Of a stretch of DNA of 64,000 nt, positions 16,467-23,733 are shown in pieces. Source of the stretch: JABDIP01 sp965212545 (GTDB lineage: Bacteria; Pseudomonadota; Alphaproteobacteria; DSM-16000; Inquilinaceae); assembly GCA_965212545.1 (NCBI GenBank), contig CBDBVB010000021.1:186001-250000 (forward strand). Direction: 5' to 3'. Under the pieces are notes generated by a model that saw only the letters and a list, made by a program, of their open reading frames with translations, did not search any database and was not told where the DNA came from. Both the position numbers and the translations under genes were made by a program. Numbering within the stretch: position 1 is the stretch's first letter; the number at the start of each line of letters is the position of its first letter.

Positions 16467-16676
16467 CTAGCTGTCCTCGGGCGGATCCTCGCGGCCGGTC
16501 GCCATGCGCTCGGCCAGCTTCAGCAGGTAGGCCCGTTCCGGGGACCCGAGTGTCCGGTATGCGGAGAGGATCTCGCGAAGGCCTGGTCTCAGAGCATCGG
16601 TCGACTGCCGCTTGGCGGCCCGGGCGCGGTTTGAAATGGGCACAACGTCGCAAGTCCGATCAAGCGGCACTGGCAA
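16467..16676 (-). CDS. small protein near immunity region, unknown
   Basis: A 69-residue helical product (MPVPLDRTCDVVPISNRARA...) with a C-terminal segment LSAYRTLGSPERAYLLKLAERM. It lies between the leftward operon and the repressor on the same strand. Its reading frame is plausible but unsupported by any family I know. It might be co-transcribed with the repressor. Confidence 0.4.
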   Translation of the reverse strand: MPVPLDRTCDVVPISNRARAAKRQSTDALRPGLREILSAYRTLGSPERAYLLKLAERMATGREDPPEDS

Positions 16677-16817
16677 TTCCCCTTAGCCGCACGGACCCGG
16701 CTGCGGCTATGTGGTTGTTATCACGATTTTTGCCGCTGAATACGCGGATGAGTTGAGCAAATTCCACCACGGCTACCCTTAAATGTCAAATGATGGCGGC
16801 CGTTTCGGCGTGTAAAC

Positions 16818-17189
16818 CTAGGAAAGTCGCCGTTTCAGGCGCGGCTTGTCCTCGCTATCGCCATCATCCTCGCGGCCGAGCGCCTGGGCGATGCGCAACA
16901 GCGCCGCGCGGTCTTCGGCCCCGAGCTCGGACGCCGCGCGCATGAGTCGACGCTCCTCATCGGACAGGATGCTCTCCGGATCGGGTAGGAGATCCGCAGG
17001 TTTGACGCCAAGCGCCGGGGCCAATTGCAACAGGACATCGATGGTCACCGAGCGCTCACCGCGCTCATAGCGCCCGATCGTCTGGTTGGTCGACCCCACG
17101 CGCTCTGCGAGCTGCTCGAGGGACAGCCCGCGATGCCTGCGCCATTCGCGTATGCGGTTGGGTGGGGATTTGGCGGTTGCCATGTCCAT
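16818..17189 (-). CDS. CI-like phage repressor (XRE family)
   Basis: The 123-residue protein has one XRE helix-turn-helix (about 12-66: IREWRRHRGLSLEQLAERVGSTNQTIGRYERGERSVT). A helical C-terminal part (SDEERRLMRAASELGAEDRAALLRIAQAL) probably serves in dimerisation. There is no LexA-like protease domain, so induction would not be by RecA-driven self-cleavage. It is divergent from the Cro-like gene at 17334, and the shared intergenic region holds the OR-like operator pair. Position, size and fold support its role as lysogeny repressor. Confidence 0.75.
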   Translation of the reverse strand: MDMATAKSPPNRIREWRRHRGLSLEQLAERVGSTNQTIGRYERGERSVTIDVLLQLAPALGVKPADLLPDPESILSDEERRLMRAASELGAEDRAALLRIAQALGREDDGDSEDKPRLKRRLS

Positions 17190-17239
17190 CACCTTGCACT
17201 GGCGATGGCCGGCGTCGAGCGCCAAACCAGAACTAATGT

Positions 17240-17273
17240 CCATATCGGACAGAATACAATTACACCAATATGG
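17240..17273. promoter_or_regulatory. OR-like operator pair between repressor and Cro-like gene
   Basis: CCATATCGGA (17240) and ACCAATATGG (17264) repeat the OL motif with similar spacing. A TTGACC box (17274) follows, with TAGCGG 18 bases later, pointing at the rightward genes. This is a lambda-like two-operator layout. Confidence 0.6.
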
Positions 17274-17333
17274 TTGACCAGACGCGAGATGTCGTGGTAG
17301 CGGAGTCGTCATCCGCAATATCTGGTTGTCCCG

Positions 17334-17582
17334 ATGAAACTCGAGTCCTGGCGTATCAAGGAAGGCCTCTCGATCCAGGATCTGGCCGAACGGATCGGGG
17401 AGAGCTACGAGACGACACGGCGCTACATCACCGGCTGCCGCCGGCCCCAGGCGGCGCAGATGACCAAGATCTACGTGGTCACCGGCGGCGCTGTCACGCC
17501 GAACGACTTCCACGAACTTCCGGATCTGAAGCCGGCCAGGCGACGCGAATCAGCGCCGGCCGAAGCCGGGGCGGTTCGATGA
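17334..17582 (+). CDS. Cro-like helix-turn-helix protein
   Basis: This 82-residue product starts MKLESWRIKEGLSIQDLAERIGESYETTRRYITG, a short helix-turn-helix without a large second domain. It is the first rightward gene after the divergent repressor, the usual place of Cro. Its stop overlaps the next start (ATGA). Confidence 0.65.
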   Translation: MKLESWRIKEGLSIQDLAERIGESYETTRRYITGCRRPQAAQMTKIYVVTGGAVTPNDFHELPDLKPARRRESAPAEAGAVR

Positions 17583-18142
17583 CGGGCCTGACCCTGATCG
17601 GATCGATGGAGCCGGTGTCGGCGGCGACCGGCCGTGATCTCAATTCGGAGCAGGGCGCCAGGTCGCTTGCGGACGAGCTGCGGCGATGGTGGCTGGCGCG
17701 CGGTTTCGACGGCGCCGCCTTCGTTGCGGAGCCGATGGTTCCGCCCGCACCTGGTAAGTGCCCTGCCGTCTGGGGGGTGCACTCCAATCTGCTGAACGGC
17801 GTGCCGCCGCGGAAAGCGGACAAGCGTCCGCCGGCGATCCGCCGGCCCGCGGCCGCGCCGAAAGCGGCTGCCGCGCCCAGGCAGACCGCAAGCCGGGAGC
17901 CCTTGCGCGGCGCCGATCGCCGCGTGCTCGAGGCGATCATGGCGGCCTTGGCGGCCGGCGAGCGGCCGACGATGGTAACGATCGGCGACCGATTGGGGCT
18001 GGCGCGATCCTACGTCGCCGCCGTCGCCGGGCGTCTGAAAGAGCGCGGCTATCTCGTCAACCGGGGCTTCACGACGTCGTCGCGATGGATCGTGCTGCGC
18101 GATCCCGAGGGGCGGCCGGTCCGCGACAATCGGAGGTTCTGA
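17579..18142 (+). CDS. winged-helix phage protein, unknown
   Basis: The 187-residue product has an N-terminal region of unknown type (ARSLADELRRWWLARGFDGAAF) and an Ala/Pro/Lys-rich linker. Its C-terminal winged helix (RRVLEAIMAALAAGERPTMVTIGDRLGLARSYVAAVAGRLKERGYL) suggests DNA binding. It is the second gene of the early operon, coupled to the Cro-like gene by a 4-base overlap. Confidence 0.6.
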   Translation: MTGLTLIGSMEPVSAATGRDLNSEQGARSLADELRRWWLARGFDGAAFVAEPMVPPAPGKCPAVWGVHSNLLNGVPPRKADKRPPAIRRPAAAPKAAAAPRQTASREPLRGADRRVLEAIMAALAAGERPTMVTIGDRLGLARSYVAAVAGRLKERGYLVNRGFTTSSRWIVLRDPEGRPVRDNRRF

Positions 18143-18145
18143 CAG

Positions 18146-19216
18146 ATGGGCGCGCGTTCGGACATCGAGTGGACCGACGCGACCTGGACGCCGATTCGGG
18201 CGCGCAACCGGAAGACCGGCAAGGTCGGGTGGCATTGCGAGAAGCCGTCGCCGGGCTGCAAGCACTGCTACGCGGAGTCGATCAACCGGCGGCTCGGCAC
18301 TGGCCTGCCGTTCAAGCCCGGGCATCGCAAGGATGTCGAGCTGTTCCTCGACGAGAAGATGCTCACGGCACCGCTGCACTGGCCCAAGCCGAGCCTGGTG
18401 TTTCCCTGCTCGATGACCGACCTGTTCGGCGAATTCGTGCCCGACGCATGGATCGATCGGATGTTCGCCGTCATGGCGCTCTGCCCGCAACACCGGTTCC
18501 AGGTGCTGACCAAGCGGGCGGAGCGGATGCGGGCGTATAAGACGACGCCGGATCGCAAGCGCACGATCGCGGCGACCGTGATGGAGATCTCCGAGCTGCT
18601 CGGTCGGCAGGCCGGTTCCCACAAGGCCAAGATCAAGCTCGACCATTTCAGCCGATGCTTCGCCGGGAGCGGGCCGTTCCCCAACGTCTGGATGGGCGGG
18701 TCGGCCGAGGATCAGCGGCGCTGGGACGAGCGCTTGGAGCACCTCGCCGCGACGCCGGCGGCCGTCCGGTGGGTCTCGGTCGAGCCGCAGCTCGGCCACA
18801 TCGATGCCGGCAACGCGTTCGACGCGCCGCCGGACGGCTCGCCCTATCAGCCGATCGACTGGGTGGTCTGCGGCGGTGAGTCCGGGCCCGGCGCCCGGCC
18901 GATGCACCCCGACTGGCCCCGCTGGCTGCGCGACCAATGCGCCATGGCTGGGGTGCCGTTCTTCTTCAAGCAATGGGGTGCCTGGTCGCCGGACGCCGAG
19001 CACGAAAGCGAGTACCGACAAACTGAGTTCCTCGACCCGAACGGCGGCAGGCATCAGGCGCCCGGACCGGCTTTGGAGATTGCGCGGCAGCTCGGGCGCA
19101 CCGCCGCGCGTCACCTGCCGATGTCGGCGCTCGGGGTGGCGCAGATGTACCTGAAGGGCAAGAAGGCAGCCGGCCGGGTGCTCGATAGCCGCACCCATGA
19201 CGGGATGCCGGCATGA
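18146..19216 (+). CDS. phage Gp37/Gp68-like DUF5131 protein
   Basis: The 356-residue protein opens IEWTDATWTPIRARN and has the cysteine cluster HCEKPSPGCKHCYAE (Cys31, Cys38, Cys41), then FMFP-type blocks and VVCGGESGPGARPMHPDW. These are hallmarks of DUF5131, a phage-common family with a radical-SAM-like cysteine motif. The substrate is unknown; pairing here with a DNA methyltransferase gene (4-base overlap) suggests a nucleic-acid modification role, which is inference. Confidence 0.85.
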   Translation: MGARSDIEWTDATWTPIRARNRKTGKVGWHCEKPSPGCKHCYAESINRRLGTGLPFKPGHRKDVELFLDEKMLTAPLHWPKPSLVFPCSMTDLFGEFVPDAWIDRMFAVMALCPQHRFQVLTKRAERMRAYKTTPDRKRTIAATVMEISELLGRQAGSHKAKIKLDHFSRCFAGSGPFPNVWMGGSAEDQRRWDERLEHLAATPAAVRWVSVEPQLGHIDAGNAFDAPPDGSPYQPIDWVVCGGESGPGARPMHPDWPRWLRDQCAMAGVPFFFKQWGAWSPDAEHESEYRQTEFLDPNGGRHQAPGPALEIARQLGRTAARHLPMSALGVAQMYLKGKKAAGRVLDSRTHDGMPA

Positions 19217-19806
19217 TGCCCACCTGGCCCTTCGAGGAGCTACAGCCGCGGTCCTACGACCTGGTCATGGTTGACCCGCCGTGGACCTTCAAGACGTACT
19301 CAGACAAGACCCTATCGAAGTCGCCGCAGCGCCATTACCGGTGCATGAAGTTGGCGAAGATCATGGCGCTGCCGGTCGCCGCTCTGGTCCGGCCGCCGGC
19401 GGCGCTCTTCCTCTGGGCGACCTGGCCGATGCTGCGCCAGGCGCTCGAGGTCATGACGGCGTGGGGCTTCACCTACAAGACCGGCGGATCCTGGCAGAAG
19501 CGGACGCGGCGCGGCCGGCCCGGCTTCGGGACCGGCTACATCGTCCGGAGTTCGACGGAGCCGTTCCTGCTCGGCACTGTCGGCCGGCCGAAATATGCCA
19601 GCCGGTCGGAGCGCAACGCCTTCGAAACGATCGAGGGTGGACTCGACGCGGGGCTCCGCCAGCACAGCCGCAAGCCGGATGAGCAGTACGCCATGCTCGA
19701 GCGCCTGTTTCCCCAGGCGCGGCGCTGCGAACTGTTCTCCCGCGCCGATCGCCCGGGCTGGGAGTCCTGGGGCGACCAGGCTGGCGTGTTCGGGAGCGGG
19801 GCATGA
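19213..19806 (+). CDS. MT-A70 family N6-adenine methyltransferase
   Basis: The 197-residue enzyme carries the catalytic DPPW motif (residues 21-24, in YDLVMVDPPWTFKTYS) and later family blocks LFLWATWPMLRQALEVMTAWGF and KPDEQYAMLERLFP. MT-A70 phage enzymes methylate adenine in DNA, often protecting against host restriction. It overlaps DUF5131 upstream and the next small gene downstream by 4 bases each, so it is part of the early operon. Confidence 0.88.
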   Translation: MMPTWPFEELQPRSYDLVMVDPPWTFKTYSDKTLSKSPQRHYRCMKLAKIMALPVAALVRPPAALFLWATWPMLRQALEVMTAWGFTYKTGGSWQKRTRRGRPGFGTGYIVRSSTEPFLLGTVGRPKYASRSERNAFETIEGGLDAGLRQHSRKPDEQYAMLERLFPQARRCELFSRADRPGWESWGDQAGVFGSGA

Positions 19807-19967
19807 GCCCGGAGGAACTCGCCAGGGTCGACCGCGCAATCGGCAATGGCCAAGTGATCTGCAGCCGGTGCGGTCCAACGTTGGAGACATACGGCGCCCA
19901 CGGCCTGTGGCAGCGATTGTGGTCCTATGATGAGGAGCTATGGTTCCCGGGCTGGCGGTCACCGTGA
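19803..19967 (+). CDS. small protein with CxxC, unknown
   Basis: This 54-residue open frame (MSPEELARVDRAIGNGQVICSRCG...) starts in the previous stop and contains one CSRC pair and several Trp residues near the end. Its last 43 bases overlap the convergent nuclease gene. It is short, but the coupled start makes it plausible. Confidence 0.45.
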   Translation: MSPEELARVDRAIGNGQVICSRCGPTLETYGAHGLWQRLWSYDEELWFPGWRSP

Positions 19968-20926
19968 TCGTCATTCGCGGAAACGTGTGCACGCTCCAGA
20001 AGCCGAACCGCCATCCCGCGCGCAAGCTGGGCTTGGACCCGCGCCCTGCGAGCCCAATCGCTAGGCGAGTCGCCGTGCGAGAGTTCATTAAGGATGCGGA
20101 TGGTCTCCGCAGTCCGCGTAACCGCGCGAGCAAGTTCGGGTCCAAGATTGCCGAGACGGCCCTGATTCGCACTGAGCACGTTGAACTGAGGCATGGACGG
20201 CCGTTCGTGCGCGGCCATGTGCTCAGCTTTAACCCTGTCGGCAATCGTTTTCAGGATCAATGCGGCGGTATCGCATTCCGCGGCGAGGGCCGCGGCGAGC
20301 GATTCGACTTCCTCTTCGCGGATCCGATCATCCCGTTCCCGTGTTTTCTTGGCGTTGAAGAGGACGCCCAAGACGATCGCGACCAGCCCGGCGAATGCGC
20401 CAACCAGCGCGCCGATGCCCGACTGAAACCGGTCGACGAAGTCCAGCAAAGCTTGCTCCGGGATCGCGACGGGTGCCGGCCCGACACCGGCATCGCGAGC
20501 TTTGCGCTCGGCGGCAAGATACGGCGCGTGGAGTTCCGTCCCGGCGGTGAAGCGGCGGTAGGCGATGGCGTGGCCGTCGGCGATCAGCGTCTCGGCCAGG
20601 TCAGGCGTTTCGGCTGTCGCGCATGTCGCGACCGGGCGGTCATAGCGGTCGGTGTCGCGCTGCAGGCACGTCACCGTGCGGCCGTCCGTGAGGTCCTCGA
20701 GGGCCGACCGGGCGCGCGGGCCCCAGGGCCATTCCGACATCTCGGGCGCGTCGATCCCGAACAGCCGGATCCGCTGTCCGTCGATCTTGAGCGTGTCGCC
20801 GTCGACCACCTCGGCCGGGCCGGAGAACACGGGCGGCTCGGCCGCCGGCGGCGTGTCGTCGGTCTGGGCGGCGGCCGCGGCGGGCAGCAGCGAAAAGGCG
20901 AGGGCGGCAATCCATCTGCAAGGCAT
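19925..20926 (-). CDS. membrane-anchored secreted staphylococcal-nuclease-like protein
   Basis: The 333-residue protein has a Sec signal peptide (1-21, cleavage after AAAAA), then an SNase domain (about 38-148) with the catalytic pattern VVDGDTLKIDG, RIRLFGIDAPE and DRYDRPVATC. A transmembrane helix follows at about 171-190 (IGALVGAFAGLVAIVLGVLF), then NAKKTRER and a cytoplasmic helical tail. The nuclease domain would face the periplasm. It is on the strand opposite to the surrounding early operon and starts 11 bases from the divergent next gene, so it is probably expressed on its own in the lysogen. A role in cutting incoming phage DNA is inference. Confidence 0.8.
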   Translation of the reverse strand: MPCRWIAALAFSLLPAAAAAQTDDTPPAAEPPVFSGPAEVVDGDTLKIDGQRIRLFGIDAPEMSEWPWGPRARSALEDLTDGRTVTCLQRDTDRYDRPVATCATAETPDLAETLIADGHAIAYRRFTAGTELHAPYLAAERKARDAGVGPAPVAIPEQALLDFVDRFQSGIGALVGAFAGLVAIVLGVLFNAKKTRERDDRIREEEVESLAAALAAECDTAALILKTIADRVKAEHMAAHERPSMPQFNVLSANQGRLGNLGPELARAVTRTAETIRILNELSHGDSPSDWARRARVQAQLARGMAVRLLERAHVSANDDHGDRQPGNHSSSS

Positions 20927-20937
20927 GGGAGAGGGTC

Positions 20938-21174
20938 ATGACGATCACGGTTCTCGGTGTCAACGATGATCGCACCGGGCGGCAGGCCGAGCCGGACGAA
21001 GAGCAGGAATACGCGCCGACAGATCTGCGGATCTCGTTCGCGCGGACCGCGCCGAATGAGGGCAATCGGTGCCGGGTGTGCGGCTGTACCGAGACCAATG
21101 CGTGCATGACGCCGACCGGGCCATGCCACTGGATCGAGCCCGGGCTCTGTAGCAGCCATGGGCGGGCCGCGTAG
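20938..21174 (+). CDS. small cysteine-rich zinc-binding phage protein
   Basis: The 78-residue product has a compact cysteine cluster CRVCGCTETNAC...CHW...LCSS (Cys45, 48, 50, 56, 63, 71). This matches small phage proteins of the CxxCGCTdxxAC...CxWvexdlC type. Zinc or iron-sulphur binding is likely; the role is unknown. The stop shares a base with the GTG start of the next gene. Confidence 0.6.
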   Translation: MTITVLGVNDDRTGRQAEPDEEQEYAPTDLRISFARTAPNEGNRCRVCGCTETNACMTPTGPCHWIEPGLCSSHGRAA

Positions 21175-21800
21175 TGCCGGCCGCCGCGTTTTGGTCGCGC
21201 CGCGACGATGCGCGGCTCAGATCCCTGTATTGCCGCAAGGGCCTGGATCCGGCGGTCATCGCGGCAACGATGCTGCGGAGCTTCCAGACCGTCGAGGAGC
21301 GGATCGCGACGCTCGGCCTGGTCGGCCCGGATGGCGAAGCGCCGACGGCCGCCGAGGCCTCGGCGGCCCCTGAGACGAGACCGCCGCGCGAGCCTCAACC
21401 GTCGCCGCGCCCGACGGTCGACCCGCTGCTCTACCTGATGGTCTGCGAGGCGCTGACCCGGGCCATGAAGGCGGCGACGACCCAGCTCAAGCGAAACACA
21501 ACGCTCCTCTACAAGGCGCAACGCTCTGCGCGGCAGGCTATCGCCGAACGGCCGCTCTCGGAGCTCGAGACGAAGGTCCTGGTGACGCTGGACCGCACCG
21601 GACCGATTGATATGGGCGAGCTGTCGAACGCGACCGGGTTCGCGCTCGAGGCGATCGGCAAGGCGGCGCGGCTCTTGGAACAGCGCGGCTACGTCAAGTT
21701 CCTGAGCCCGACGCTCGACGGCGAGAAACCCCGGATCCAGGTCAAGCGAATTCCGGCCGGGCATGTCTCCGCCACAACCCGCAAAGTGAGAGTCCATTGA
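21174..21800 (+). CDS. winged-helix regulatory protein of early operon
   Basis: The 208-residue product begins with GTG. Its N-terminal block (FWSRRDDARLRSLYCRKGLDPAVIAATMLRSFQTVEERIATLGL) resembles the SANT/GcrA-like helix-turn-helix seen in alphaproteobacterial phage proteins. A Pro-rich linker and a C-terminal winged helix (LSELETKVLVTLDRTGPIDMGELSNATGFALEAIGKAARLLEQRGYV) follow. It probably binds DNA; the target is unknown. Confidence 0.6.
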   Translation: MPAAAFWSRRDDARLRSLYCRKGLDPAVIAATMLRSFQTVEERIATLGLVGPDGEAPTAAEASAAPETRPPREPQPSPRPTVDPLLYLMVCEALTRAMKAATTQLKRNTTLLYKAQRSARQAIAERPLSELETKVLVTLDRTGPIDMGELSNATGFALEAIGKAARLLEQRGYVKFLSPTLDGEKPRIQVKRIPAGHVSATTRKVRVH

Positions 21801-22204
21801 TGGTCGATGTTCGCGACAAGGCGAACGCCGTTCGCTTGACACAGTCCGAATTCGAGGCGCTCCGCGACGAGGTCAAGCGGCTGGAACAGGACCGTGCGAT
21901 GGTCACCGACGACCGGAACCGCCTGTTGGCGCTGATCAACAGCCCGGTCACAGAGGACTTCCTGAAAGGCGTGCGAAACGAGGTGGCGCACCAGGTCATT
22001 CGGTGGCCGGGCGATGCCGCCAAGACTCATGTTGACTGGCTCGGCGTCGTGGCCTGGCTGTCGGGGAAGGCGGCCAGGGCGATGGAGCGCGGCGACCGTG
22101 ACAAGGCGCTGCATCACACGATCTCGACCGCGGCCGTGTGCTGCAACTGGCACGCCCATCTGAGCGCGCAGCTTGCCGGCGAGAGCGAGCCGGAAAATGG
22201 CTGA
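21800..22204 (+). CDS. phage protein with coiled coil, unknown
   Basis: The product of about 134 residues starts MVDVRDKANAVRLTQSEFEALRDEVKRLEQD, a short coiled coil. The second part (RGDRDKALHHTISTAAVCCNWHAHL) resembles small helical phage proteins. It overlaps both neighbours. A copy of the 15-bp palindrome lies in its fourth to tenth codons (21821), encoding ANAVR. Confidence 0.55.
   Translation: MVDVRDKANAVRLTQSEFEALRDEVKRLEQDRAMVTDDRNRLLALINSPVTEDFLKGVRNEVAHQVIRWPGDAAKTHVDWLGVVAWLSGKAARAMERGDRDKALHHTISTAAVCCNWHAHLSAQLAGESEPENG
21821..21835. repeat. palindrome GCGAACGNCGTTCGC, site 2
   Basis: An exact match with centre C, near the start of an early-operon gene. Confidence 0.7.
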
Positions 22205-22484
22205 CCCGCCGGCGCCGAACGCGCCGCACAAGCGGCGCTTCGCGATCCTGACCCAGCACACGCCGGCGTCGGTAGAGCGGATCTGCGGCTCGCTGTGGAC
22301 GGTGCAGCTGAATGACGGCGCCGAGCCGGCGAGGATCCAGATCACCGATCAGATGCTCTGGGCGTGCCTGGATCCACGCGCCCGCATGGCCGTCGAGGAA
22401 ATCATCGAAAGCGAGCGCCGGCAGCCGGAGCCGCACCGCCTCGTAACCCAGTTCGCCATCCCGACAGAGGAGACCCCGACATGA
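22197..22484 (+). CDS. small phage protein, unknown
   Basis: The 95-residue product starts MADPPAPNAPHKRRFAILTQ and is beta-rich (RICGSLWTVQLNDGAEPARIQITDQMLWACLD). I chose the ATG inside the previous gene's last codons because it gives the usual overlap; a start eight codons earlier is possible. The function is unknown. Confidence 0.5.
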   Translation: MADPPAPNAPHKRRFAILTQHTPASVERICGSLWTVQLNDGAEPARIQITDQMLWACLDPRARMAVEEIIESERRQPEPHRLVTQFAIPTEETPT

Positions 22485-22807
22485 AGGACACATCCGGGAT
22501 CGCAGCCGACCGGCTGATGAGCTTCATCGAACGCATCGAGCGCCTCGAGGAGGAGAAGGCGGCATTGTCCGCCGACGTGAAGGAGGTCTTCGCGGAGGCG
22601 AAGTCGAACGGCTTCAACACCAAGCTGATGCGCCAGATGATCAAGGAGCGGAAGCTCGAGCCGTCAGAGTGGGAAGAGTCGCGGGCGCTCGGCGACATCT
22701 ACCGGCGGGCGCTCGGCATCTTGGCCGATACGCCGCTCGGCGAGGCCGCCAGGGCGCGCGAGCTGGGCCTGGCGCCGTCGGCGCCGTCGACCGACACCAA
22801 GCACTGA
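22481..22807 (+). CDS. GapR-like DUF2312 protein
   Basis: The 108-residue product matches the DUF2312/GapR family: IAADRLMSFIERIERLEEEKAALSADVKEVFAEAKSNGFNTKLMRQMIKERKL, then an extended C-terminus. GapR of Caulobacter binds overtwisted AT-rich DNA and helps topoisomerases during replication. A phage copy next to replication genes suggests a role in phage DNA replication or nucleoid interaction. The start overlaps the preceding stop. Confidence 0.85.
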   Translation: MKDTSGIAADRLMSFIERIERLEEEKAALSADVKEVFAEAKSNGFNTKLMRQMIKERKLEPSEWEESRALGDIYRRALGILADTPLGEAARARELGLAPSAPSTDTKH

Positions 22808-22834
22808 CGCGGGCCGGGCGGCCGGACTCGCCAG

Positions 22835-23242
22835 ATGGCCGAACTGCTGCGCACAGCGGGCGAGGTGGTCCAGGCGCTGGTCGAGGCGGTCAGCGGCATC
22901 ACGCTGCCGGCTTCGGTGCCGCTGGACCGGATCGACCGGCTGCGCGACCGCCGCGAGCGGTGCCGCAACCTGCCATGCGTGGACCCGCCGCTCGGGCGGC
23001 TGCTGGGCGCGGTGGATCACTGGCTGGTCCAGCTCGACCAATGGCGCCGGACCGGCGCGGCGCGGCAGCGCGGCACGGCGGTGCGACCCCCGGAACACGG
23101 CAACGACGCGCTGCGCGACGCGCTGCTCGTCTTCATACGAGAGACCGATCCAGAGCGCGGCAGCTCGGCCCGCCGCCGGGCCGACGCAGACCGCGAAGCC
23201 GAGGCGGATGAGTACCTCAAGAGGAGATCCGATCATGGTTGA
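22835..23242 (+). CDS. phage protein, unknown
   Basis: The 135-residue, Arg-rich product starts MAELLRTAGEVVQALVEAVSG. It contains LGRLLGAVDHWLVQLDQWRRTG and a basic C-terminal helix (RRRADADREAEADEYLKRRSDHG). Competing frames are open in this GC-rich stretch, but this one fits the gap between its neighbours. The family is not recognised. Confidence 0.5.
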   Translation: MAELLRTAGEVVQALVEAVSGITLPASVPLDRIDRLRDRRERCRNLPCVDPPLGRLLGAVDHWLVQLDQWRRTGAARQRGTAVRPPEHGNDALRDALLVFIRETDPERGSSARRRADADREAEADEYLKRRSDHG

Positions 23243-23306
23243 ACCGCCGCGACGTGGTGCCGATTCACGCCCTTTTGGCGGTCGCCCCGGGCCAGGCGAT
23301 GCCTGA
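23235..23306 (+). CDS. possible 23-residue leader peptide
   Basis: A very short frame (MVEPPRRGADSRPFGG...) has a strong ribosome site (AGGAG, 8 bases upstream). It overlaps the previous stop at its start and the TSCPD-like start at its end (ATGCCTGA). It may serve only to couple translation. There is no homology evidence. Confidence 0.25.
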   Translation: MVEPPRRGADSRPFGGRPGPGDA

Positions 23307-23684
23307 CCGCACCCGTTTGCCGAACCGGCGGCTCTGCGCCACCCATACGCTCAATTGGAACGACTGCGATTTGTGGATGGGGGTCGGATACGACACGTCC
23401 GGACGGGCCCGCGAAGTGTTCCTCAATGGCCACAAGGTCGGCTCGGAGATCGAGGCGATGATCCAGGACGCCTGTGTGCTGGTGTCGTTGCACCTCCAGC
23501 GCGGGCTGTCGGCGGCCGCGCTCGCCCGCCATCTTGGCCGCGAAGGCACCTATCGAGGTGCGACGGCTGCCAGCCTCATCGGCCTGGTCGCCGAGGGAGT
23601 GCGTCGGCCGAGGCGGAGGAGGGAGAGGCGGCGCGCTACGCCTATCAGTGTCTCAAGCCGGCGCGGCACGGCAAAGGCGGCTGA
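23299..23684 (+). pseudogene. TSCPD-domain protein (ribonucleotide-reductase-like fragment) with frameshift
   Basis: The product starts MPDRTRLPNRRLCATHTLNW and continues VGYDTSGRAREVFLNGHKVGSEIEAMIQDACVLVSLHLQRGL, a typical TSCPD domain as found at the end of class II ribonucleotide reductases and in free-standing phage proteins. Near 23596 the coding signal moves to another frame, where it ends naturally (YAYQCLKPARHGKGG) at 23684. As written, the original frame instead runs on, Arg-rich, into the next gene. One missing base explains this; it may be a mutation or a sequence error. Confidence 0.6.
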
Positions 23685-23733
23685 CCGATGCCGAGACGCG
23701 CAGGTATTCATCCTGGCCACACCGGAGCCGGCC

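Noticed and set aside
17471..19198. 575-codon minus-strand frame opposite DUF5131
   Set aside because: It is Arg/Pro-rich without motifs, while the plus strand encodes a recognisable DUF5131 protein.
22669..23211. 180-codon plus-strand frame between the GapR-like and TSCPD-like genes
   Set aside because: It overlaps the GapR-like C-terminus and has Arg/Gly/Ala shadow composition; the frame at 22835 fits the operon spacing better.
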